Shown here in pieces: positions 17,000 to 25,735 of a DNA stretch of 64,000 nucleotides. The translations under genes and the position numbers were made by a program. How positions within the stretch are numbered: position 1 is the first letter of the stretch; each line of letters opens with the position of its first letter. The notes beneath the pieces were generated by a model. The model was not told the origin of the DNA and did no database searches. It worked only from the letters and a program-made list of their open reading frames with translations. Source of the DNA: an uncultured Myxococcales bacterium (GTDB lineage: Bacteria > Myxococcota > Myxococcia > Myxococcales > Myxococcaceae); the NCBI GenBank assembly GCA_937980205.1, contig CALJKW010000054.1:39618-103617 (forward strand), written 5' to 3'.

Positions 17000-19696
17000 A
17001 TGAAGCGCATCGCGACGGGGCTCATCGTGCTGCTGCTCGCGGGCTGCGACTGCTCGGCGCCACCGGTGCTGAAGGACGCGTCCGTCGACTTCGGCGAGGT
17101 GCAGGTCGGCGCGTCGGTCTCGAAGAAGCTGCTGATCGAGAACCCGTCGGAGACGGCGCTGAAGCTGGTGTCGCTCGACCCGGCGACGAGCCCGTTCAGC
17201 GTGAGGTTCATTCCGTTGACGGTGCCGGCGAAGGGCGCGGCCGCGTTCGACGCCACGTTCGCCCCGGTGGAGGCCGGAAGGTTCGAGAAGGAGCTCGTGC
17301 TCACCACCTCGGAAGGCCTCACGCGCGTGTTCCTGCGCGGCACCGGCACACCCGCGCCGGTGATGCAGTGCAAGACGTTCGGGGACCTCGACTTCGGCAC
17401 CGTCGCGTTCCCCGGCGAGGCGGTGCGCGCGCTCGCGCTGCCGATGGGCCGGCTCGTCGGCGGTGACGCCGCGATGTTCCGCGTGACCGCCAACACGCTC
17501 GTCTTCGCGCCGACCGCCGTCGGCACCTACACCACGCAGGTCGAGGTGCAGGAGCCCGGGTGCGCGCCGGCGCGGTTCACCGCGCGCGGGCAGGCCGCGA
17601 CGAAGAACGTCGAGTGCCTCGGCGCGCCGATCGACTTCGGCACGTCGAACCCTGGCGCGCCGCGGCAGCTCGAGGTGCAGATTCAGAACTCCACCGCGTT
17701 CGACGTGGTGCTCGCGAACATCGCGGCTCCGTCGCCGTTCAGCGCGGCGGCGATGACGCTGACGGTGCCGGCGCGCAGCAAGGTCCCGCTCGCCGTCACG
17801 TTCCGGCCGGCGCAGCTGGGCGACTTCGAGGCGACGATGACCGCGAGCCACGGCTTCGAGTGTGCGCTGCGCGGCCGCGGCGGAGGCCCCGACATCGAGG
17901 TGACGCCGACCACGCTCGCCTTCGGGGCGATTCCGTTCTTCGCGGCCGCTCCGACGCCCTCGTTCGTGGAGCGCACGCTTCGGGTGAGGAACACCGGCAC
18001 AGAGACCCTGGTGGTGTCGAACCTGGTGCTGGGCGCGGCGAACGCGGACTCCGACCCGTCGCAGGTCACCCTGCCGCAGCTGCCCCTCACCGTGCCCGGC
18101 GGCAGCGAGCGCGGGCTGCGCATTCGCATCGCGCCCAACGCGTCGAACAGGAACCTCGACTGGAGCCTCGTGCTCACCTCGAACGACGCCGACGAGCAGC
18201 AGACGGTGGTGCGCCTCACCGCGAATTCGGTCGCACTGCCGCCGTGCAATTTCTCGGTGACCCCGACGTCGCTGAGCTTCGGCCGCCTGGCTCCGCCGGA
18301 CCGTCGCGAGCTGGTGTTCAGCATCCGCAACCTCGGCATGAACGCGAACGAGACGTGCCTCATCCCCGCGCTGGAGCTCGCGCCGGGAAGCTCGTCGCTC
18401 TTCTCGCTGCCGGGCGGGCCCGTCTACGGGCGCACGTTGATGCCGGGCGAGGTGCTCCACGTTCCGGTGCGCGCGATTCCCACCACGGCCACGCAGCAGC
18501 TGATGGGGCACGCCGGCGTCGTGAGCTTCTCCATCTCGTCGCCGACCGCGCCGCTGCACAGCGTCGCGCTCAGCGCGACGGTCGGGCAGGGCTGTGTCGC
18601 CGTGTCGCCGCGCGACCTCAACTTCGGCAGCGTGGCGGTCGGCTGCAACTCCGAGACGCGGAGCGTGACGCTGTACAACACGTGCCCCGGTACGCCGGTC
18701 ACGCTGCAGACGGTGCAGGTGGCCACGCCCGAGCTCACGGCGACGTTCTCCTCGGGGCCCATCGCGACGTCGATGACGGTGCCGGTGGTGTACCGGCCGT
18801 CCGCCGCCGGCGCCGACACCGGCATCGTCACGTTCAAGGTGGTGCAGAACGGGCAGGCGGTCGACGAGGTCGTGAACTTCAAGGGCGCGGGGAACACCGA
18901 CGGCTCGAACGTCGACGAGTTTCGCGTGACCACCAACGGCGCGGTCGATCTGCTCATCGTGCGCGACAACTCGGGTTCGATGGCGAGCGTCGACGCGAAG
19001 GTCCGCGCGGGGATGGACGACCTGCTGCAGCGCCTGCTCGCGTCGGGCCTCGATTTTCACCTCGGCGTCACCAACACCGAGTTCGGCGGGCCCGAGTTCG
19101 GTGAGCTCGTCGGCACGCCGAGGTTCCTGACGCGCGCGACGCCGAACCTGGTGCTGGGCTTCCAGGCGCGCATCGCGTCGCCGCTGACGGGGGCCTACGA
19201 GGTGCTCGTGGATGCGGTCATCGCGGCGCTGCGCGACCCGCGGAACGTCGGCTTCCTGCGCGACGACGCCGTGCTCGCCGTGCTCGTGGTGACCGATGCG
19301 GACGAGGGTCCGGCCACGGTCGGGCCGTCCGCGGCGCAGCTCGAGCGCGCGCGGGGCAACTACCACGTCATCGCCAGCTGCCCGGCGCCGAACCACGCGG
19401 CGCTGATCTCGGCGCTCGGAGGAGGCTCGACCGCGTGCATCACCGACGCGAGCTGGGCGGCGTTGTTCGACGACCTCATCCAGCGCGCGTCGGGCCGTTC
19501 GAGCTCGTTCACGCTCACCGCCGAGCCGGCGAGCGGCATCAGCGTCGAGGTCGACGGTCTGGTGGTGCTGCCGATGTCCGGCAGCACCACGGTGTGGACG
19601 TTCGACGCGGCCACGCGGCGGCTCACGTTTTCGCCCAACTTCAGGCCGCCCGTCGGCAGCCTGGTGCGCGTGACGTACTCGACCGCCTGTCACTGA
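17000..19696 (+). CDS. Multi-domain choice-of-anchor-D lipoprotein with VWA domain, 898 aa
   Basis: Lipoprotein signal MKRIATGLIVLLLAGCDCS. At least five anchor-D/ASH-type beta modules follow, recognisable by repeating VDFGEVQVG, LDFGTVAF, IDFGTSNPG, LAFGAIPFF, LSFGRLAPP and LNFGSVAVG strands. From about residue 640 a VWA domain has an intact MIDAS start (DLLIVRDNSGSMASVD). The C-terminal sandwich (SSSFTLTAEPASGISVEVDG...TYSTACH) is shared with the 590-aa paralogue. Predicted cell-surface adhesin-like lipoprotein. Its 3' end and the following intergenic DNA are duplicated at 21251-21419. Confidence 0.78.
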   Translation: MKRIATGLIVLLLAGCDCSAPPVLKDASVDFGEVQVGASVSKKLLIENPSETALKLVSLDPATSPFSVRFIPLTVPAKGAAAFDATFAPVEAGRFEKELVLTTSEGLTRVFLRGTGTPAPVMQCKTFGDLDFGTVAFPGEAVRALALPMGRLVGGDAAMFRVTANTLVFAPTAVGTYTTQVEVQEPGCAPARFTARGQAATKNVECLGAPIDFGTSNPGAPRQLEVQIQNSTAFDVVLANIAAPSPFSAAAMTLTVPARSKVPLAVTFRPAQLGDFEATMTASHGFECALRGRGGGPDIEVTPTTLAFGAIPFFAAAPTPSFVERTLRVRNTGTETLVVSNLVLGAANADSDPSQVTLPQLPLTVPGGSERGLRIRIAPNASNRNLDWSLVLTSNDADEQQTVVRLTANSVALPPCNFSVTPTSLSFGRLAPPDRRELVFSIRNLGMNANETCLIPALELAPGSSSLFSLPGGPVYGRTLMPGEVLHVPVRAIPTTATQQLMGHAGVVSFSISSPTAPLHSVALSATVGQGCVAVSPRDLNFGSVAVGCNSETRSVTLYNTCPGTPVTLQTVQVATPELTATFSSGPIATSMTVPVVYRPSAAGADTGIVTFKVVQNGQAVDEVVNFKGAGNTDGSNVDEFRVTTNGAVDLLIVRDNSGSMASVDAKVRAGMDDLLQRLLASGLDFHLGVTNTEFGGPEFGELVGTPRFLTRATPNLVLGFQARIASPLTGAYEVLVDAVIAALRDPRNVGFLRDDAVLAVLVVTDADEGPATVGPSAAQLERARGNYHVIASCPAPNHAALISALGGGSTACITDASWAALFDDLIQRASGRSSSFTLTAEPASGISVEVDGLVVLPMSGSTTVWTFDAATRRLTFSPNFRPPVGSLVRVTYSTACH

Positions 19697-19830
19697 GCCG
19701 CGCGGCCGGTGCCGCCGGGGTTTCCGCGGCGGCCTGGGAGCGACCGTCGTTTGAGGCTTGAGGACTGCATCGCATTCGCGGAACCGTGAAGTGCCCGAAG
19801 CCGTGTACGCTGAACGAGAACAACACCGGT

Positions 19831-19919
19831 GAGCCGTAGGCGGGAAATCCGCACGTACGGTTTGAAAGGAGGAGGGTGGAAACGGGCCGCGTGCGGCGGT
19901 ACGGCGCCACCCAGCTACC
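19831..19919 (+). ncRNA. Group II intron 3' end: domain V and probable domain VI (5'-truncated remnant)
   Basis: 19831-19863 folds as group II domain V. GAGCCGU pairs with ACGGUUU (lower stem, including the AGC triad), and GCGG/CCGC forms the upper stem around a GAAA-containing loop, with an A-C bulge before GUACGG. The sequence agrees closely with bacterial domain V consensus. Downstream, gggtgg (19874-19879) can pair with ccaccc (19907-19912) as the base of a domain VI hairpin ending in CUACC. No reverse-transcriptase frame or domain I-IV lies in the 134 bp between the upstream gene stop and domain V, so this is only the 3' end. The next gene starts immediately after it. Confidence 0.72.
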
Positions 19920-19920
19920 A

Positions 19921-21249
19921 ATGCGACTTGTGCTGCTCGCTGGCTGCTCTCTGGTCGTCGCTTGCTCTTCACCCGTGGCGACCGTTGACGGAGGTACGGC
20001 AGGCGGAGCCGCCGGCGGCGAGGCAGGCGGCGGAGGCGGCGAGGCAGGCGGAGGCGGCGGAGGCGGCGAGGCAGGCGGCGGAGGCGGCGAGGCAGGTGGC
20101 GGAGGCGGCGAGGCAGGCGGAGGCGGCGGAGGCGCGGCAGGCGGAGGCGACGCCGGCGGCGCAGCGGGCGGAGCTGCCGGCGGTACGGCGGGTGGTGCCG
20201 CGGGTGGGGCTGCGGGTGGGGCCGCTGGCGGTGCTGCGGGCGGTGCAGCGGGCGGTGCGGCAGACGCGGGCTCGTGCCAGGTGGCGACCGCCAGCAAGCA
20301 ACCGGTGCCGATCGACTTCTTCCTGATGCTGGACCAGTCGGGCAGCATGGGCACCGACTGCAACATCGGGAGCACCACGGCTTCGAAGTGGTGCCGCGCG
20401 ATCAACGCGGTCTCGGCGTACATGAGCTCGCCGGCCGCCGCAGGCCAGGCGGCGAGCCTCCAATACTTCGACCTCGCCGGCGCGAGCTGCGTCACCGGGG
20501 CGGGCTACGACGTGTCGGAGATCCCCATGTCCGGGAACGGCTACGTCTCGCTGCCCTCGAACGCGTTCAACTCGAGCCTCAATTCCCACTTCCCCTCGAC
20601 GAACTCTTCGATTGAAGGCGGAATTCGAGGCATCACGGGTTTCACGGGTCGCGCGCCGAACCGGCGCCCAGGCCGTGACACCGTGGGAATTCTGATCACC
20701 GACGACTTGCCCACGGGCTGCGACTCCAACCTGACCAACCTCTCCAACCTCCTTCAGAACCACCACACGAACACGGGCATCGTGACGCTCGTGTTCGGCA
20801 TGACCGCCGCGAACTTCGCGATGGTGGAGACGCTCGCCACTGGCGGCTCGGCTCCCCTGCACCCCGACACGGTCAACGGCATCACCGACACCTGTGGAAA
20901 CGGCAATGGGCCGTGTCGGCACTGGAACCTCGGCAACGGCAACGGCAACGTGATCGCCGAGGCGCTCGCCAGCGTCACCCGCAGGCGGCTGAACTGCCGC
21001 TACTCCCTTGCTGCACCCGACGGAGGCGCTTTCCCCTCGTCCAGTGTGTCGGTCGAGTGGGCCACCGATGCCTCGACCCCGACTCCGATTCCCCAGGTCG
21101 CCGACTCCACCGCGTGCGCCGACGGAGGCTGGTACCTCGCGACGCCGACGCCGCCGGGCTTCGTCGAGCTCTGCAGCGTCACCTGCGGCTCGCTGCAGCT
21201 CGCCGTCGACCCGACGGTTCGTGTGACGAGCTCCGCGTGCGAGCCATGA
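19921..21249 (+). CDS. VWA-domain lipoprotein with Gly/Ala-rich linker, 442 aa
   Basis: The ATG directly follows the group II intron remnant. MRLVLLAGCSLVVACSS is a lipoprotein signal with lipobox VVAC. Residues about 24-115 are an almost pure Gly/Ala/Glu linker. A VWA domain follows with intact MIDAS (FFLMLDQSGSMGTD) and TVGILITDDLPTGCD. The C-terminal part has paired cysteines (LNCRYSL, STACADGG, ELCSVTCGS). Predicted surface-exposed protein. The distance to any good ribosome-binding site is large because the intron hairpin sits directly upstream, so expression may rely on the intron sequence context. Confidence 0.72.
   Translation: MRLVLLAGCSLVVACSSPVATVDGGTAGGAAGGEAGGGGGEAGGGGGGGEAGGGGGEAGGGGGEAGGGGGGAAGGGDAGGAAGGAAGGTAGGAAGGAAGGAAGGAAGGAAGGAADAGSCQVATASKQPVPIDFFLMLDQSGSMGTDCNIGSTTASKWCRAINAVSAYMSSPAAAGQAASLQYFDLAGASCVTGAGYDVSEIPMSGNGYVSLPSNAFNSSLNSHFPSTNSSIEGGIRGITGFTGRAPNRRPGRDTVGILITDDLPTGCDSNLTNLSNLLQNHHTNTGIVTLVFGMTAANFAMVETLATGGSAPLHPDTVNGITDTCGNGNGPCRHWNLGNGNGNVIAEALASVTRRRLNCRYSLAAPDGGAFPSSSVSVEWATDASTPTPIPQVADSTACADGGWYLATPTPPGFVELCSVTCGSLQLAVDPTVRVTSSACEP
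19990..20270 (+). repeat. GC-rich low-complexity coding repeat (Gly/Ala/Glu linker)
   Basis: Tandem degenerate units of ggcggaggcggcgaggcagg encode the Gly-rich linker of the VWA lipoprotein. Unit lengths vary in multiples of three, consistent with slippage in frame. Similar but shorter linkers occur in the genes at 33530 and 38466. Confidence 0.75.
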
Positions 21250-21250
21250 C

Positions 21251-21419
21251 GCATCAGCGTCGAGGTCGACGCCGGGTGGTGCTGTGGACGTTCGACGCGG
21301 CCACGCGGCGGCTCACGTTCTCGCCCAGCTTCAGGCCGCCCGTCGTCAGCCTGGTGCGCGTGACGTAGCCAGTCACTGAGCCGCGCGGCCGGTGCCGCCG
21401 GGGTTTCCGCGGTGGCCTG
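21251..21419 (+). pseudogene. Duplicated 3' fragment of the anchor-D/VWA gene
   Basis: This stretch repeats 19536-19737: the last codons of the 898-aa gene plus about 40 bp of its downstream DNA. It carries substitutions and a gap of roughly 25 bp. The coding part is broken (gtgacgtagccag replaces the original ending). The two copies flank the intron remnant and the 442-aa VWA gene. On the opposite strand the copy supplies the stop codon and last 15 residues of the propeller lipoprotein at 21373-22638. Confidence 0.8.
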
Positions 21420-22638
21420 TCCACCCATGCGCGGCGCGCTTCAACCCCGGCGTCGTGAACGCCAACAGCTTCAGCGTCGTGCCGTTGATGGTCATCGCGA
21501 CCCACGTCTCGTCGATCAGCGCGGTGGGGCGGGCCATTCTGCCGACCTCGCCGAGGGGACACGAGAACACGTCGCGGCCGTCGGGCGCGATGGAGCGCAG
21601 CGTGCTCGCCACCGCCAGCAGCGCGTTTCCATTCGAGAGCAGGAGCGGCGAGGTCTGCTCGGACTCCACGTCCACGTACCGGCCCACGGGCGCGCGAAAG
21701 CTGGGGGCCGCCTCGTCTCCGACGTACCCCTCGAGCACGAGGTCGGTCGGGAACCTCATCGCGTCGAGGTCGACCGCCCAGCGGAACCTCGCCCTGGAGG
21801 AGATGAGGGGCGAGAGGTTCGCGGAGCCGAAGAGCGTCGTGCCCTGTACGAGGACGGCGCCCGTGGAAATCGAGAGCAACGTCCCGTCGCTCATCAGCAG
21901 TCGGCCGTCCAGCTCGGCGATCGGCGCTGCGAAGCCGAACAGGTGGGTGCCGCGCACCCGACCGTCCCGGTCCATGCTGACCAGCTCGGGCCAGCCGGCC
22001 GAAGAGCCGCGGCCGTCGAGAGCGTACGCATTCCCGTGGGCGTCGAGCACGAGTCCATCGACCCGGCCGCTGAACGGCGTCGACCACCGCACCGTCCCGG
22101 TCGCTCCGAAGTAGGAGACGACGGAGAGCCGGTTCACGTCGTCTTTCGACCCCTCGATGGTCCACAGGTTCCCATCCGGGTCGACGCCAGCCTCGGTGAT
22201 GAAGCCCGCTCCGCCCGCTCGCCACAGCACCTCGCCGGTCGAGTCAGAGAGCGCCACCGGGCGCCCGCGCTCGTCGGAGACGTACACCCGTCCGTGCGAC
22301 ACCATCATCCCCGCGATCCAGGGCCACATGTCGTCGATGGGACGGCGGAACCGCTCGACGCCTCGGGCAGTGAACGACACCAGCGCGCATTGAAACGACG
22401 GGCACTCGACCCAGTAGAGGTTCCCAGCCGCGTCGGTGACGCCGCGGTACTGGAAGCCCGAGTGCGTGACGCTGTCTTCCGGAAAGGTGTAGCTCCAGGC
22501 GAGCTTCACGTCGTCGCACGAGAAGGGCAGCTCGGGGTCCAGCGGAGGCGACTCGGGCACCGGTGGCGGTTGCCGCTCACACGCCGCGGAAACGAGGAGG
22601 AGGACAGCGAGGCAAGCGGTCAGCTTGGAAGTCGACAT
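21373..22638 (-). CDS. Propeller-type lipoprotein with replaced C-terminus, 421 aa
   Basis: Signal MSTSKLTACLAVLLLVSAACERQ with lipobox SAAC. The body consists of repeating beta-strand units with GNLYWVECPS, GRVYVSDERGRPVAL, GNLWTIEG, GNAYALDG and GNALLAVA. This is a PQQ/WD-like beta-propeller of about seven blades. The last 15 codons (TGHRGNPGG...RAAQ) are read from the duplicated fragment described above, so the native end has probably been lost or extended. Predicted outer-membrane or periplasmic lipoprotein of unknown ligand. Divergent from the cytochrome gene at 22955. Confidence 0.7.
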   Translation of the reverse strand: MSTSKLTACLAVLLLVSAACERQPPPVPESPPLDPELPFSCDDVKLAWSYTFPEDSVTHSGFQYRGVTDAAGNLYWVECPSFQCALVSFTARGVERFRRPIDDMWPWIAGMMVSHGRVYVSDERGRPVALSDSTGEVLWRAGGAGFITEAGVDPDGNLWTIEGSKDDVNRLSVVSYFGATGTVRWSTPFSGRVDGLVLDAHGNAYALDGRGSSAGWPELVSMDRDGRVRGTHLFGFAAPIAELDGRLLMSDGTLLSISTGAVLVQGTTLFGSANLSPLISSRARFRWAVDLDAMRFPTDLVLEGYVGDEAAPSFRAPVGRYVDVESEQTSPLLLSNGNALLAVASTLRSIAPDGRDVFSCPLGEVGRMARPTALIDETWVAMTINGTTLKLLAFTTPGLKRAAHGWTGHRGNPGGTGRAAQ

Positions 22639-22954
22639 GGTGGTTTCTCAGGCTCCGAAATGAATGGTGGAGGCGGAGAGACCCTGGCGACGCCTTCGAC
22701 TTCCTCGTCGTGGGAGCACGCAACTTTCCTCGCGGCCGTTGCGATGCAGCGCGCCAGTCTGTCGAGCGTGAATCCCACGAGAAAGTTCTCGGGGCCTTCG
22801 CTTCTCGAGTTGTGGGATTTCGGTGTCACGCGACACGCACGTGACTCGATCCGCGTCGCGTCACTGAGCAGCCCGCAGCGCAGCAGCGCGCCTCGCTTCA
22901 CGGCAGCACGCGGCGGAGCACTCCGGCACGCACCATGAACTTCCCGCGGGTCCG
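22639..22954. other. 316-bp divergent intergenic region with inverted repeat
   Basis: Promoter region for the divergent genes at 22638 and 22955. No coding frame is convincing. It contains aatcccac (22771-22778) facing gtgggatt (22812-22819), with an inner cgagaa-ag-ttctcg hairpin (22779-22792) that could be an operator or an attenuator. No clear -35/-10 pair was found. Confidence 0.45.
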
Positions 22955-24916
22955 ATGTTCTGGCCGGTGCTCGTCGCTCTCGCTGCAACCAGCTCTGCTC
23001 AGGAGGCGCACCACGCGCTCGAGGTCGCGTGTGGACGCTGCCACGCGGGCAAAGACGCCTCGGAAGGCGGCTTCGACTTTCTCTTCGACCGCGAGGCGCT
23101 GGTGCGCGAGCGCTTCATCGTGCCGGGCAAGCCGCAGGCGTCGGTGCTCGTGCAGCGGCTGCTCAAGCGCGAGATGCCTCCGCCGGAAGAGCGAGGCAAG
23201 GGCCGCCGCGAGGCGCTCGCCGCGCTGGAGCGGTGGATCCGCGCGGGCGCGCCGGCCGAGGGGTTCGACGCGCCGAAGTCCACCCGGCCCGAGCTGCTCG
23301 ACCGCGAGCAGGTGAAGCGCGCCGTGCTCGCGGACCTGCCGAACGTCTCGTCGCCGCAGACCGCGCGCTGGTTCCTCGTGCGGCCCGGCGAGGGGCCCGC
23401 GCTGGCGAAGGCGCTCAACAGCCTGTCGTGGAAGCCGCGCCTCGTGCACCCGGTGCCGGTGGTGGACGGTCTCGTGCGCGTCGACCTCGAGGACCTCGGC
23501 TGGTCGCGTGACGACTGGGAGCAGACGCTCGTCGGCGCGTACCCGTTCGGCCTCGAGGACGGCACGCTGTCGCTGCTGGGCGGCGGCGCCCAGCCGGTGC
23601 TGCGCGCCGACTGGTTCCTCGCGAACGCGACGCGGCCTCCGCTGTACCACGCGCTGGCGCGCACTCCGGCGAACGAGGCGGGCCTCGAGTCCGTGCTCGA
23701 CGTGAACGTGAAGGACGACGTCTCGCGCAAGGCGGTCGTGCGCATCGGCTTCGCGAGCTCGGGCGTCTCGCAGAACAACCGGCTCATCGAGCGCCACGCG
23801 ACCCGCTTCGGCGCGTACTGGCGCAGCTACGACTTCGCCTCGAACGTCGGCGCGCGGAACCTGTTCGAGCGGCCGCTCACGTTCGTGCACGACGGCGGAG
23901 AGCACATCTTCTCGCTGCCCAACGGTCTGTTCGGCTACCTGCTCACCGACGCGCGCGGAGGCCGCATCGATCGCGGGCCCACGACCATCGTGAGGGACCC
24001 GCGCCGCCCCGACGGCGCCGTCGAGAACGGCCTGTCGTGCATGGGCTGTCACGCGCGCGGCCTCATCGCGAAGGGCGACCAGGTGGCGCGCGCGGTGCGC
24101 GCGAGCCAGGCCGGGTTCTCGGCGCACGAGCGGCGCGCCGTCGAGCTGTTGCACCCCGACGGCGCGGAGACCTTGTTCTCGCTCGACGCGAAGCGCTTCC
24201 TCGCCGCGCTCGAGGCGCTGGGCATCGACCCTTCCGAGGAAGAGCCGGTCACCCGCGCGGCGCTGGCGTACGAGCGCGACCTCGACCTGCCCGCGGCCGC
24301 GGCGGAGCTCGGCGTCTCGCCGGGAGCGCTGACCCGCGCGCTGGAGAAGGGCCCCGAGGCGATGGCCCCGCTGAAGCTCGGCGGTGCGGTGAAGCGCGAC
24401 GCGTTCGTGGCCGCGTTTCCGGCGCTGGCGTCGCGCCTCGGCGTGGGGCGCGTGCGGCCCACGGTGCAGTGGCGCGGCGCGGTGTCCGCGGCGCACGGGT
24501 GCGGCCTCGAGGGAGGCACGCTCGAGGGCCGGCTCGAGGAGTGCGCGGTCGCGTTTCCCGGCCGCGCGCGCGCCGGCTCGCTGCGACTCCTGGCCCGCGA
24601 CGCGAACGGGCGCGAGGTCTGGTTCGACGAGCAGCGCCGGCTGTTGTGGAGCGAGCCGCAGCCGGCGGCCTCGCAGTCCGGAGCCGCCGCCCGCTGCGGC
24701 AGCGGCGGCCTCGTCGAGGGCTTGTGGTTTCTTCCGACCGCCGAGCAGCTCGAGGCGGCGTTCGCCGACGGGCTGCCCGGCTGGCAGCTGCTGTGGAGCC
24801 GCGACGTGCGGAGCACGGAGAAATACGGGGTTCCGGGAGTCGCGGTCAGCGCGAGCGGGCGCAGGGAAGAGAAGTCGTCGCAGGCGCTGCCGTCGCGATG
24901 TGTGGCGCGGATCTGA
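22955..24916 (+). CDS. Exported c-type cytochrome, planctomycete-like, 653 aa
   Basis: Short signal (MFWPVLVALAATSSAQ) followed directly by a haem site, VACGRCHAGK. The first 100 residues match planctomycete-type cytochrome c domains (ASEGGFDF...VLVQRLLKREMPPPE...LERWIRAGAP). A second CxxCH (LSCMGCHARGL) lies near residue 362 in the context FSLPNGLFGYLLTDA ... VENGLSCMGCH, which recurs in multi-haem exported proteins of Planctomycetes and myxobacteria. A helical segment follows and a Cys-rich tail ends the protein. Periplasmic electron-transfer or haem-sensor role expected; partner unknown. Confidence 0.75.
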   Translation: MFWPVLVALAATSSAQEAHHALEVACGRCHAGKDASEGGFDFLFDREALVRERFIVPGKPQASVLVQRLLKREMPPPEERGKGRREALAALERWIRAGAPAEGFDAPKSTRPELLDREQVKRAVLADLPNVSSPQTARWFLVRPGEGPALAKALNSLSWKPRLVHPVPVVDGLVRVDLEDLGWSRDDWEQTLVGAYPFGLEDGTLSLLGGGAQPVLRADWFLANATRPPLYHALARTPANEAGLESVLDVNVKDDVSRKAVVRIGFASSGVSQNNRLIERHATRFGAYWRSYDFASNVGARNLFERPLTFVHDGGEHIFSLPNGLFGYLLTDARGGRIDRGPTTIVRDPRRPDGAVENGLSCMGCHARGLIAKGDQVARAVRASQAGFSAHERRAVELLHPDGAETLFSLDAKRFLAALEALGIDPSEEEPVTRAALAYERDLDLPAAAAELGVSPGALTRALEKGPEAMAPLKLGGAVKRDAFVAAFPALASRLGVGRVRPTVQWRGAVSAAHGCGLEGGTLEGRLEECAVAFPGRARAGSLRLLARDANGREVWFDEQRRLLWSEPQPAASQSGAAARCGSGGLVEGLWFLPTAEQLEAAFADGLPGWQLLWSRDVRSTEKYGVPGVAVSASGRREEKSSQALPSRCVARI

Positions 24917-24923
24917 ACCGCCA

Positions 24924-25091
24924 CCGTTCACGCTGAGCGGAGGCCGAAGGCCGTAGTCGAAGCGGGCCCATGGACGGCTTCGAGCGCGCTTCGACTGCGG
25001 CCCGCTTCGCGTGCCTCCGCTCAGCGTTATCGAGAGGACGCACTCGCCGCGTATTCTGGTCGACGAAGCGGGCCGCGAGTCGGCTTCGGGC
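24924..25091. repeat. Dispersed palindromic repeat cluster
   Basis: A perfect 14-bp inverted pair, cgctgagcggaggc (24931-24944) and gcctccgctcagcg (25013-25026), forms the edges of a composite element. The left part (24924-24963) read in reverse resembles 59724-59759. A second module (25066-25091) matches 59696-59721 in 24 of 26 bases. It fills the 183-bp gap between the cytochrome gene and the convergent gene at 25100. Confidence 0.65.
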
Positions 25092-25099
25092 AACGCAGT

Positions 25100-25708
25100 C
25101 TACTTCTGGCCCTGAAACACGCTCAGCGCCTGCTGTGCCATCGTCTTCGCCTGCGCCTTCAGCTCCGCATTGCCGCGCTCGGCTGCCTCCGCCGCCATGC
25201 CGCCGATGAGGGCACCGACGACGACGCTGGTCTCGTAGAGCAGCTGCTTCTGCTTCGGCGTCAGCTTCTTGAACTGCGGCGCCGCGGCGAGCTCGTCGTT
25301 GATCGCCTGAGCCAGCATCTGCGACTCGGCGTCGCTGACCTCGCGCTCGTTCACCACCTGCATCGAGATGCCGATGAGGAACGCGAGCGCGTGCGCCACG
25401 TTGTTCTTCCGCGTCTCCTGCTCGAAGACGTCGAGCCCGCCGTTCAGGCCGTCGACGAGCGCCTTGCTCTGCTCCTTCGTCAGCTCTCTCGAGCCGTCGA
25501 CCATCGCCTGGGCGACGCTGCGCGGCTGCACCGGCTTGAAGTCGGTGGCGGTGAACGGCGCTCTGGGGCTGGTGGTGGGCTTCCCGGTCGTGCGCGCCCA
25601 GATGCGGGCGGCCAGCGCCGGCTCGAGCGTGCTCGACAGCGCGTTGTTCCGCCCCACGCCCGGATAGAGCGACTGGGACAGCGCGAGCGACAGCACCAGA
25701 GCGAGCAT
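25100..25708 (-). CDS. Exported helical protein, 202 aa
   Basis: N-terminal signal (MLALVLSLALSQSLYPG). The mature protein is largely alpha-helical: LTKEQSKALVDGLNGGLDVFEQETRKN, HALAFLIGISMQVVN, ESQMLAQAINDELAA and KQLLYETSVVVGALIGG. The pattern recalls the DUF6683 group of exported bacterial proteins, but I cannot confirm this from sequence alone. No catalytic motif is visible. It overlaps nothing and is divergent from the DTW-domain gene 27 bp away. Confidence 0.6.
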   Translation of the reverse strand: MLALVLSLALSQSLYPGVGRNNALSSTLEPALAARIWARTTGKPTTSPRAPFTATDFKPVQPRSVAQAMVDGSRELTKEQSKALVDGLNGGLDVFEQETRKNNVAHALAFLIGISMQVVNEREVSDAESQMLAQAINDELAAAPQFKKLTPKQKQLLYETSVVVGALIGGMAAEAAERGNAELKAQAKTMAQQALSVFQGQK

Positions 25709-25735
25709 GTCGCGATATTACGCACGGGCCACCCG

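Noticed and set aside
19990..20270. CRISPR-like array
   Set aside because: Repeats are contiguous, degenerate and in frame, with no unique spacers; they encode a Gly-rich linker.
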